Shown one piece after another: positions 23,674 to 30,768 of a DNA stretch of 33,310 nucleotides (positions are counted from its first letter, which is position 1; every line of letters begins with the position of its first letter). The notes under the pieces are model-generated. The model did not search any database. It was not told where the DNA came from and saw only the letters and a program-made list of their open reading frames with translations. A program made the translations under genes and the position numbers. Source of the DNA: JAJPXC01 sp964510535 (GTDB lineage: Bacteria; Bacteroidota; Bacteroidia; Bacteroidales; Muribaculaceae); the NCBI GenBank assembly GCA_964510535.1, contig CAZECG010000021.1, positions 1 through 33,310 of the forward strand, given 5' to 3'.

Positions 23674-24798
23674 ATGAAAATCCTGCTGATGGGCGATGCC
23701 AGCAACTACCACGCCACTTTGGCAATCGGTCTGAGAAACCTCGGCCATGAGGTTACGGTGGCTTCCAACGGTAGCTATTGGATGGATACCTCCCGTGATA
23801 TAGACCTCAACCGCCGCGCGTCAAAAATTGGTGGTGCCATACTGTGGGCGCGCCTCAACACTGTGCTGGCCTCTAAGCTGAAAGGTTATGACGTGGTGCA
23901 GCTCCATAGCCCGGTATTTGTTGATTTGCGGCCCCATCGGGTGGCAGGAGTATTCGACAAGCTCCGGCGCGGCAACGGCAGCGTTTTTCTCACCGCTTTG
24001 AGCACCGACTCCAACTATGTCAGCGAGTGCCTTGACCCGCGGTCGCCTATAGAGTACAGCGAGTGGAGCCTGTGGGGGAAGGTCACACCCTATCGCCTTG
24101 CCAATCCCGAACTCGTAAACCGATGGCAGGCGAAACCGCTCAGTGACTTGTGCCGTAAAATCTACTGTGAGGTCGACGGAGTGGTCTCCGCCCTTTATGA
24201 ATATGATGTGGCTTGCCGCAGACTTGTTGAACCTGACAGACTTTGCTATGGAGGTCTGCCGATTAACCTTGAACGGTCGAAGCCGCTCAGCCGACAGTTG
24301 GGCGAGGGTAAAATCAGATTGTTTCTCGGCCGGCACAAATCGCGCTTGCTTGAAAAGGGGACAAATGTGCTTGAAAGAGTGGGGCGTGAGGTGCTATCGG
24401 CCGACCCCGTTAATTTCACCTTTGACATAGTGGAAAACTTGCCATACGATGAGTATATCAACCGATTGAGCGCGGCTGATGTTGTTTTCGACCAGCTTTA
24501 CTCCTATACCCCCGCCACAAACGCATTGCTTGCCATGGCAAACGGGCAGGTGGCAGTCTCGGGGGGTGAGGAAACTTTCTATCGCTTTATCGGCGAGGAG
24601 CGGTTGCGCCCCGTCATAAACGCCGTGCCGGGTCGGGAACAGGCCCTTGTGGAAAAGCTCCTGTCGTTTGCCTCGCACCGCGGCGAGCTTGAACGGCTTG
24701 GCCGTCAGAGCCGCGAGTTTGTTAAAAAACATCACGATGTCAATATCGTGGCAGGACGTTTCGTCAGATTTTGGGAGAGGAGGCTCAACGAGCGATGA
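23674..24798 (+). CDS. GT-B glycosyltransferase, family 4-like
   Basis: A 374-aa protein with GT-B architecture. Its N-terminus MKILLMGDASNYHATLA, then GLRNLGHEVTVASNG, is the acceptor-side Rossmann domain. YDVVQLHSPVF lies in the first domain, and the second domain has IRLFLGRHKSRLLEKGTNVL and SAADVVFDQLYSYTPATNAL near the donor site. The usual EX7E motif is not obvious, so the family is uncertain and the protein may be a divergent GT4 or related class. It lies 32 bp after the lipoprotein gene and overlaps the next glycosyltransferase by ATGA. A role in repeat-unit assembly is inferred from context. Confidence 0.78.
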   Translation: MKILLMGDASNYHATLAIGLRNLGHEVTVASNGSYWMDTSRDIDLNRRASKIGGAILWARLNTVLASKLKGYDVVQLHSPVFVDLRPHRVAGVFDKLRRGNGSVFLTALSTDSNYVSECLDPRSPIEYSEWSLWGKVTPYRLANPELVNRWQAKPLSDLCRKIYCEVDGVVSALYEYDVACRRLVEPDRLCYGGLPINLERSKPLSRQLGEGKIRLFLGRHKSRLLEKGTNVLERVGREVLSADPVNFTFDIVENLPYDEYINRLSAADVVFDQLYSYTPATNALLAMANGQVAVSGGEETFYRFIGEERLRPVINAVPGREQALVEKLLSFASHRGELERLGRQSREFVKKHHDVNIVAGRFVRFWERRLNER

Positions 24799-25625
24799 AG
24801 TTAGAAGTGTTGATAAGTACATATGGCAACGCCGGAATCGAGCGGCTTGCCGCTCAAGGAGTATTACCCCGTATCGAGGATGTAGGCTATCTCATAAGTT
24901 GGCAGACCCCCGATTGTGAAAACGCAGTGGTCCCCGAACCTCTGCACCGCCCCGACGTGAGAGTGGTCTTGACCGCAACAAAGGGCTTGGCTAACAATCG
25001 CAACAACTGCCTTGACAACGCAGTCGGGCCGTTGTGCCTGTTGTCTGACGATGACCTCGACTATCATCCCGAGGGGCTTCGGGCCGTGATTGACAAGATG
25101 GAATCCCACCCCGAGTGCGGGTTCGGGCTGTTTAAGTATGATGGTCCTGATGAAAAATATTATCCCCCTGAGGAATATGATTTGGCGGGGCGTTTCGCAA
25201 AGAACCATTATTTGACTGAATTTGAGGCCGCGTTCAGGCTCGATGTCGTCAGGAAGTCGGGTGTGAGGTTTAACTCCCATTTCGGCGTTGGCAACGATGA
25301 CTATCAGTCGGGCGAGGGAACGCTTTGGATGCACGACTTGATGAAAGTAGGCGTGACCGGGCGTTTTTTCCCGATAGTTATACTCACACACAAGAATCTG
25401 ACGACAGGTTCGAGAATCGGCGTGCAGCCCGGGGTGCTTAAAGCCGAGGGCGCCTACATCTCCGTCGCCTATCCGCTGACGGCTATTCCGCGGATGGCGC
25501 TTGTAGCGTGGAGGCGGAGCCGTAAGTTTGGAGGCTCACCGCTACGCCATCTCTATTATATGTCAAGAGGGTATCTTCGCGCAGTGTTGCGTCCGAGTTC
25601 GCTTGGACTCAAATCCGGCATTTGA
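24795..25625 (+). CDS. GT-A (family 2-like) glycosyltransferase
   Basis: A 276-aa protein that starts KLEVLISTYGNAGIERL, has KGLANNRNNCLDNA (63-76; the xARN position of GT2 enzymes), and an acidic metal site LSDDDLDY (83-90). This order is the GT-A signature. It also has GVGNDDYQSGEGTLWMHDL, where an acidic base is expected. The start at 24795 shares ATGA with the previous stop; an in-frame upstream start at 24771 would overlap more and is less likely. The 3' end overlaps the convergent GT2 gene by 17 bp. The sugar transferred is unknown. Confidence 0.82.
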   Translation: MKLEVLISTYGNAGIERLAAQGVLPRIEDVGYLISWQTPDCENAVVPEPLHRPDVRVVLTATKGLANNRNNCLDNAVGPLCLLSDDDLDYHPEGLRAVIDKMESHPECGFGLFKYDGPDEKYYPPEEYDLAGRFAKNHYLTEFEAAFRLDVVRKSGVRFNSHFGVGNDDYQSGEGTLWMHDLMKVGVTGRFFPIVILTHKNLTTGSRIGVQPGVLKAEGAYISVAYPLTAIPRMALVAWRRSRKFGGSPLRHLYYMSRGYLRAVLRPSSLGLKSGI

Positions 25626-26553
25626 ACAATAATATGCGGCAGAGTAGTGGGACGCCGCGCCGTCGGCGGGCTATGTGGTCGTGTATGCGCCGTAAAGCCC
25701 AGCGGGTGTAGGCAGATTGTTGCTCCGATGCCAACTTTTCGAGGTCGGAACGGCCGCAGGGGTTCCCCTCAGATGTGTAGTGGCCGGCGATGATGGCGCG
25801 GCGCGCTTTCACCCACCGCAGATGCCGCCTCATACCGTTTTTTTCAAGAATTGTTTCGCAGCAATCGAGGGCCGCTTCCCATTCCCCCCTTTTTTCGGAA
25901 AAACTGCGCCCGGTGATGGACACGGCCTGCTCATATATGTCGACGGTTATCCTGCCGCCTAATTTTTTCATCTTGGGGCGGCGTGTCAGCAGTTTCACCC
26001 CGAGAACGTAGTCGTCCCATCCTTTTGTCGATTCGTCCCATCCGCCTACATCTCTGACGAGCGAAGTCCGCGCTGCGTAGCGTTGGGTGGCCAGCGAGGC
26101 GTGAAACATATGGTTGGTTATCGGGTTGCCGCAGATGAATTTCAACCTCTTTGTCGTGCCGTCGAGGCGGTGTAGCAGCGCGTCCCAGCCCACGATGTCG
26201 GCATCGGGGTAGTCGGCGATGCCTTCCAATATCCTCGCTATATGTCCGGGTCGCATGGTGTCGTCGGAATCAAAAAACATCACCCATGAGGTAGTGACCG
26301 CTTTCAGCCCGCGGTTGCGGGCGGCCGCCGCTCCGGGCTTTGTTTCCGATAATAGAACAATGTCGACCGATTCCGAGCGGTTCGCCTCCATCCATTTCTC
26401 GACGACGTGGCGGCTTCCGTCGGTCGAGTTGTTGTCGACGACCACCACCGACAGCCGGCAATTCTGGGCTGCGATTGAGTCGAGAGTGCGGGTCACGAGA
26501 TTCTCGCGGTTGTGAACCGGCACCACTATGGTGATGAGCGGCGATTGTTTCAT
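25609..26553 (-). CDS. Family 2 glycosyltransferase, convergent
   Basis: A 314-aa GT2 enzyme with PLITIVVPVHNRENLVTRTL at the N-terminus, VVVDNNSTDGS (37-47), GAAAARNRGL (74-83) and the metal-binding DSDD (95-98). WGWDDYVLGVKL-type acidic residues (sequence GWDDYVLGVKLL) follow in the acceptor region. The C-terminus is rich in Arg (RRIHDHIARRRRG). It is the only glycosyltransferase gene of the locus on the minus strand, and its last 17 bp overlap the tail of operon B. I see no consensus promoter just upstream on its strand. Separate regulation, or later acquisition than its neighbours, is possible. Confidence 0.92.
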   Translation of the reverse strand: MKQSPLITIVVPVHNRENLVTRTLDSIAAQNCRLSVVVVDNNSTDGSRHVVEKWMEANRSESVDIVLLSETKPGAAAARNRGLKAVTTSWVMFFDSDDTMRPGHIARILEGIADYPDADIVGWDALLHRLDGTTKRLKFICGNPITNHMFHASLATQRYAARTSLVRDVGGWDESTKGWDDYVLGVKLLTRRPKMKKLGGRITVDIYEQAVSITGRSFSEKRGEWEAALDCCETILEKNGMRRHLRWVKARRAIIAGHYTSEGNPCGRSDLEKLASEQQSAYTRWALRRIHDHIARRRRGVPLLCRILLFKCRI

Positions 26554-26604
26554 TTATATTTTAACGTCGCCGCTGTTTCCGATATTGTGTTTGTCGACAA
26601 TCTG

Positions 26605-26635
26605 TTTGGTATTTGAATCGATTTGTGTAAATTTG
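26605..26635 (+). promoter_or_regulatory. Promoter of the antiporter-rfbC unit
   Basis: TTTG (26605-26608), a 19-bp spacer and TAAATTTG (26628-26635) match the consensus exactly. The start site would be near 26642 with a leader of about 28 nt. Confidence 0.8.
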
Positions 26636-26669
26636 TATCGAAAAACGGATATAACGCCCTAAAACCGCA

Positions 26670-28841
26670 ATGATACTTCTCACCACAGCTCCGCTTGTGA
26701 CAAATCCCGTGCCTATCTTTTTCATAGTGCTCGTGATTATATTGCTTGCGCCCGTGCTGCTCAACAAGCTGCGGATTCCCCACATCATCGGTATGATTGT
26801 GGCGGGTATAGTCGTGGGCCCTTATGGGTGCAACATACTTGCCCGCGACAGCAGTTTTGAGATATTCGGTCAGGTCGGTATCCTTTACCTGATGTTTCTT
26901 GCGGGGCTTGAGATAGATATGTTCCATCTCAGAAAAAATCTCAGCAAGGGGATGACATTCGGGCTATACACATTTTTTGTGCCGATGATTCTGGGCACTG
27001 TCAGTTCGATTTATCTTCTCGATTTTGACTGGATGACGTCGATACTGCTGGCCTCGATGTATGCCTCGCACACGCTTATCGCTTATCCCGTGGTCTCCCG
27101 CTTCGGTCTGACGCGGTCGCCCGCTGTGGTGATTACTGTCGCCGGAACAATCGTCACCGTGCTCGGCGCTCTGCTCGTGCTCGCAGGCGTGGTCAGTTTC
27201 CATACCGAAGGTGAGTTCCGGTCTGGATTTTTCCTGAAATTGCTTGGCAGCACACTCTTGTATGCTGTCGCCGTTATCTATATCTATCCGCGGCTTACGC
27301 GCTGGTTTTTCAAGAAATACAGCGACAACGTCACCCAGTTCATCTATATTCTCGCCCTCGTGCTGCTCGCGAGCTGGGCCTCGCAGGTAATCGGGCTTGA
27401 AAGCGTGCTCGGAGCTTTCTTCGCCGGGCTTGTGCTTAACCGTTACATCCCCTATCTGTCGCCACTGATGAACCGCATCGAGTTTGTCGGCAACGCCATC
27501 TTCATCCCATATTTCCTTATCGGGGTGGGAATGCTCATCAACGTCAGGGTCATCATATCGGGCTGGGACACGCTCTATGTCGCTGCGGTGATGTCGGTTG
27601 TTGCCACATTGTGTAAGTGGATTGCCGCCTGGCTCACGCAAAAAAGTTTTAAGATGAGCGTGATTGACCGCTCTATGATGTTCGGTCTGTCAAACGCCCA
27701 GGCCGCTGCCACTCTCGCCGCCGTGATGATAGGTTACCAACTTGGCATATTCGGCGAGGGTGTCCTCAACGGCACTATAGTGATGATTTTGGTGACGTGC
27801 TCCATCTCGTCGGTGGTTACCGAGCGGGCGGCTATGCGCATGAAAACCGAGGTTAGCTCCGAGGAGGGGGAGCGCAAGTCTACTAAAGACACCGCCACGC
27901 TCATCCCCGTGGCCAACCCCATAACAGTCGAAGGACTGGTTGAGCTGGCCGTGCTTATGCGCCGGCCGGGTAGCCGTCGCCCTATCTTCGCTCTGCACGT
28001 CAGAGACGACAACTCGGCAAGCGCGCGGGCCATCGGTCGCAATTCGCTTGACATTGCCGTGCAAGCCGGGGCGAGTGCCGATTGCCGCGTCTCTCCCATA
28101 GAGCGTTATGACCTCAGTGCCGTTACCGGGTTGCTCAACACCATCGAGGAGCGCGACATATCGGAAGTGGTCATGGGACTGCATCGCAAGGCCAATATAA
28201 TCGACAGCTTTTTCGGGTCGAAAATCGAGCAGTTGCTCAAATCGACCAACCGCATGGTCGTGCTCGCCCGCTGTTACATACCGGTCAACACCGTCACGCG
28301 AATCGTTGTGTGGGTCCCGGGCAAAGCGCAGTATGAGACCGGTTTCAGCCGTTGGGTGATGTCGCTCGGCAACCTCGCCCGGCAAATAAGGTGCCGCATA
28401 ATTTTCTGTTGCACGGCAGAGGTGAGCGGAGCCATTAGGGCCGTGCTTCATAAAGAAAAGTATGAGATAAGAAGCGAGTTTCGCGAAGTCGACGAATGGG
28501 ACGATTTTGTCGCGTTGGCCAACCGTGTGCTCGATGATGACCTGTTTGTTGTGGTCAATGCGCGCGCCACTTCGGTGTCTTACAGCTCCGACATGGCAGA
28601 TGTGCCGGCTTTCCTGCAAAAGTATTTCAACCGTAACAATCTTATGGTCATCTATCCTGAGCAATTCGGCAAGGAGCCGGCCATGACCTCGTTTGTCGAT
28701 CCGCTGTCGACAGATCTGGCATCGTCGCCCTCGCCGTTGTGGGTGAAGCTGCGCGGCTGGTGGCGCATGGCGATAACTGTCAAAAAACGTGTCACGCAGC
28801 GGGGCCGCCGTGCAAGGCGCTTAGACGGGTTAGAACTATGA
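26670..28841 (+). CDS. Cation:proton antiporter (CPA2/Kef-type) with large C-terminal domain
   Basis: A 723-aa protein. Residues 15-390 hold about 12 transmembrane helices of the Na+/H+ exchanger type. They include LRIPHIIGMIVAGIVVGPYG (34-53), ILYLMFLAGLEIDM with its acidic residue, SVLGAFFAGLVLNRYIP, FIPYFLIGVGMLINVR and GLSNAQAAATLAAVMIG. The cytosolic part (about 395-723) has two repeats of universal-stress-like folds (VEGLVELAVLMRRPGSRRPI, then RIVVWVPGKAQYETGF), not the TrkA-N domain usual in KefB/C. It ends in a basic tail. The protein likely exchanges K+ or Na+ for protons. It shares a transcript with rfbC (53-bp gap). Its link to the polysaccharide locus is positional only. Confidence 0.88.
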   Translation: MILLTTAPLVTNPVPIFFIVLVIILLAPVLLNKLRIPHIIGMIVAGIVVGPYGCNILARDSSFEIFGQVGILYLMFLAGLEIDMFHLRKNLSKGMTFGLYTFFVPMILGTVSSIYLLDFDWMTSILLASMYASHTLIAYPVVSRFGLTRSPAVVITVAGTIVTVLGALLVLAGVVSFHTEGEFRSGFFLKLLGSTLLYAVAVIYIYPRLTRWFFKKYSDNVTQFIYILALVLLASWASQVIGLESVLGAFFAGLVLNRYIPYLSPLMNRIEFVGNAIFIPYFLIGVGMLINVRVIISGWDTLYVAAVMSVVATLCKWIAAWLTQKSFKMSVIDRSMMFGLSNAQAAATLAAVMIGYQLGIFGEGVLNGTIVMILVTCSISSVVTERAAMRMKTEVSSEEGERKSTKDTATLIPVANPITVEGLVELAVLMRRPGSRRPIFALHVRDDNSASARAIGRNSLDIAVQAGASADCRVSPIERYDLSAVTGLLNTIEERDISEVVMGLHRKANIIDSFFGSKIEQLLKSTNRMVVLARCYIPVNTVTRIVVWVPGKAQYETGFSRWVMSLGNLARQIRCRIIFCCTAEVSGAIRAVLHKEKYEIRSEFREVDEWDDFVALANRVLDDDLFVVVNARATSVSYSSDMADVPAFLQKYFNRNNLMVIYPEQFGKEPAMTSFVDPLSTDLASSPSPLWVKLRGWWRMAITVKKRVTQRGRRARRLDGLEL

Positions 28842-28894
28842 ACCCCGGGCTTTGACGGGGAATATCAGGCAGAACAATCTACACTGACATAACA

Positions 28895-29443
28895 ATGAAA
28901 TTTACACAGCAAGCTATAGAGGGAGTGTGGCTCATAGAGCCGGTGCGCCATGGCGACGAACGCGGCTATTTCTGTGAGACATTCCGAGCCGACCTTTTCG
29001 AGGCTCACGTCGGTAAAATCAATTTCGTGCAGGACAACGAGTCGTTCTCGCGCCGCGGTGTCATGCGCGGGCTGCACTTTCAGCGCGGCGAATGGTCGCA
29101 GGCTAAGCTCGTCAGAGTGACTTGTGGGGAGATTGTGGACATAGTGGTCGATTTACGGCTCGGCTCGCCCACGTTCGGCCGCCATGTTATGGCTCGGCTC
29201 TCGGCTGAGAACGGGCGGCAGCTTTTCATGCCGCGCGGCATGGCTCACGGGTTCGTGGTGCTTTCTGACGAGGCTCGCTTTCAGTATAAGGTCGACAACT
29301 ACTATGCACCTCAGGCCGAGATGACATTGCTCTACGATGACCCCGAGCTGGCTATCGATTACCCCTTGCCCGCGGCCGAGCTGCTGCTGTCGCCCAAAGA
29401 CAGGGGAGGTCTCCCGCTGAGGCAAATTGTAGACCTGCTTTGA
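28895..29443 (+). CDS. rfbC: dTDP-4-dehydrorhamnose 3,5-epimerase
   Basis: A 182-aa cupin enzyme (RmlC/RfbC) acting in dTDP-L-rhamnose synthesis. Characteristic features are HGDERGYFCETFR (19-31), the substrate region FVQDNESFSRRGVMRGLHFQ with catalytic His61, KLVRVTCGEIVDIVVDLR (71-88), and FMPRGMAHGFVVLSD followed by FQYKVDNYYAP with the catalytic Tyr region. Length is standard. The companions rfbA, rfbB and rfbD are not in this window, so the pathway must be completed elsewhere. It follows the antiporter by 53 bp with no promoter between that I can see. Confidence 0.95.
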   Translation: MKFTQQAIEGVWLIEPVRHGDERGYFCETFRADLFEAHVGKINFVQDNESFSRRGVMRGLHFQRGEWSQAKLVRVTCGEIVDIVVDLRLGSPTFGRHVMARLSAENGRQLFMPRGMAHGFVVLSDEARFQYKVDNYYAPQAEMTLLYDDPELAIDYPLPAAELLLSPKDRGGLPLRQIVDLL

Positions 29444-29447
29444 CCAT

Positions 29448-29469
29448 GTGCGTTTTTTTTGCACTTTTT
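29448..29469 (+). terminator. Weak terminator-like hairpin after rfbC
   Basis: GTGC (29448-29451) can pair with GCAC (29461-29464) around a T-rich loop, and TTTTT follows. The stem has only 4 bp, so support is modest. Confidence 0.45.
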
Positions 29470-29487
29470 AAAATAAGAGCGGAAATG

Positions 29488-29519
29488 TTTGGAAATTAGA
29501 AAATTAGTTAGTAATTTTG
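29488..29519 (+). promoter_or_regulatory. Promoter of the str ribosomal operon
   Basis: TTTG (29488-29491), a 20-bp spacer and TAATTTTG (29512-29519) match the consensus exactly. The leader of about 135 nt can form a stem between GCCTGTC (29547-29553) and GATAGGC (29577-29583) with one G-T pair. Confidence 0.82.
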
Positions 29520-29661
29520 CTGCGTTTTCCGAGTAATTGTGTCTCGGCCTGTCGTTAATTCGTTGAGAGTTAATGTGATAGGCGGCACTTTGGACTTGTG
29601 TGAAATAATGATAAAATATTTAAACGAGAATAAAACCAAGTAACAAAACCAAAAAACTAAG

Positions 29662-30051
29662 ATGCCTACTATTCAGCAATTAGTAAGAAAAGGACGTGTG
29701 GCTCTCAAAGACAAGAGCAAGTCGCCTGCACTCGATTCGTGCCCTCAGCGTCGCGGCGTGTGTGTGCGCGTCTACACCACAACCCCTAAGAAACCTAACT
29801 CGGCTATGCGTAAGGTAGCCCGTGTGAGATTGACTAACGGTAAAGAGGTTAACTCTTACATCCCCGGCGAAGGCCACAACCTCCAGGAGCACTCAATCGT
29901 GCTTGTCCGCGGCGGTCGTGTCAAGGACCTCCCCGGTGTACGTTATCACATCGTACGCGGTACCCTCGATACCAGCGGAGTCAAGGATCGCACTCAGCGT
30001 CGCTCTAAATACGGAGCCAAGCGTCCGAAGGCCGGTGCAGCCAAGAAGTAA
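29662..30051 (+). CDS. rpsL: 30S ribosomal protein S12
   Basis: A 129-aa protein of the decoding centre. The universally conserved stretch CVRVYTTTPKKPNSAMRKVA (residues 34-53), GEGHNLQEHSIVLVRGGRVK and DLPGVRYHIVRGTLDTSGVK are all present. The lysines where streptomycin-resistance substitutions arise (PKKPNS and GRVKDLPG) are the sensitive-type residues. The start codon follows an A-rich leader without Shine-Dalgarno. It heads the str cluster and is followed by an unusually long gap before rpsG. Confidence 0.98.
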   Translation: MPTIQQLVRKGRVALKDKSKSPALDSCPQRRGVCVRVYTTTPKKPNSAMRKVARVRLTNGKEVNSYIPGEGHNLQEHSIVLVRGGRVKDLPGVRYHIVRGTLDTSGVKDRTQRRSKYGAKRPKAGAAKK

Positions 30052-30173
30052 TCAGCTCTCCCGCCGATGAGCGGAGACACGATGAAGCGTCACTAAACGC
30101 ACCACGAGATAAACAAAACAAGTAAACAAAACGACTCGTTTTTGATTTATTGGAGCTAAATTCAGGTTGAGTA

Positions 30174-30200
30174 AGCCGTAGCGTCAGAGGACGCCGGGCT
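30174..30200 (+). promoter_or_regulatory. Hairpin in the rpsL-rpsG spacer
   Basis: GCGTC (30181-30185) pairs with GACGC (30190-30194) around the loop AGAG. The outer CCG/CGG and AG/CT pairs extend the stem past small bulges. In E. coli S7 represses its own operon by binding the S12-S7 spacer; a similar role here is inference. The rest of 30052-30257 is A-rich and has no other clear element, apart from a short AAAACG-ACT-CGTTTT dyad at 30128-30142. Confidence 0.45.
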
Positions 30201-30257
30201 GAAGAAATACAAGAAGCAAGCAACCAACAGGCAAAAACAACAATTTTTGTAAACCAA

Positions 30258-30734
30258 ATGAGAAAAGCAAAACCTAAGAAACGGGTTATCCTGCCCGATC
30301 CCGTTTTCCACGATGTAAGAGTGTCGAAATTCGTCAACCACTTGATGTATGACGGCAAAAAGAACACAGCTTACACCATTTTCTATTCAGCACTTGAGAC
30401 TGTGAAGTCTAAACTGCCCAACGAAGAGAAAACCGCGCTCGAGATCTGGAAAAAAGCTCTCGAGAATGTGACCCCCCAAGTAGAGGTCAAGTCACGCCGC
30501 GTCGGTGGCGCAACATTCCAGGTGCCTACTGAGATTCGCCCCGATCGCAAGGAGTCAATATCAATGAAAAACCTTATCCTCTATGCCCGCAAACGTGGCG
30601 GACGCACTATGGCCGACAAGCTCGCAGCCGAAATCGTAGATGCGTTCAACGACCAGGGCGGTGCTTTCAAACGTAAGGAAGATATGCACAAGATGGCCGA
30701 GGCCAACCGCGCGTTCGCACACTTCCGTTTCTAA
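30258..30734 (+). CDS. rpsG: 30S ribosomal protein S7
   Basis: A 158-aa primary 16S rRNA-binding protein that nucleates head assembly of the small subunit. It starts MRKAKPKKRVILPDPVF, a Bacteroidetes-style N-terminus, and has VSKFVNHLMYDGKKNTAY, ENVTPQVEVKSRRVGGATFQ, VPTEIRP and the C-terminal KREDMHKMAEANRAFAHFR-type segment (here KRKEDMHKMAEANRAFAHF). Length and motifs are normal. It sits 206 bp after rpsL and 34 bp before fusA. Confidence 0.98.
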   Translation: MRKAKPKKRVILPDPVFHDVRVSKFVNHLMYDGKKNTAYTIFYSALETVKSKLPNEEKTALEIWKKALENVTPQVEVKSRRVGGATFQVPTEIRPDRKESISMKNLILYARKRGGRTMADKLAAEIVDAFNDQGGAFKRKEDMHKMAEANRAFAHFRF

Positions 30735-30768
30735 TTTTTTCATTGATACATATTTAGATTTCTAAACA

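Noticed and set aside
27690..28664. 324-codon minus-strand frame opposite the antiporter
   Set aside because: Antisense to a well-supported gene; the translation is His/Asp/Arg-rich with no recognisable family, as expected for a shadow frame.
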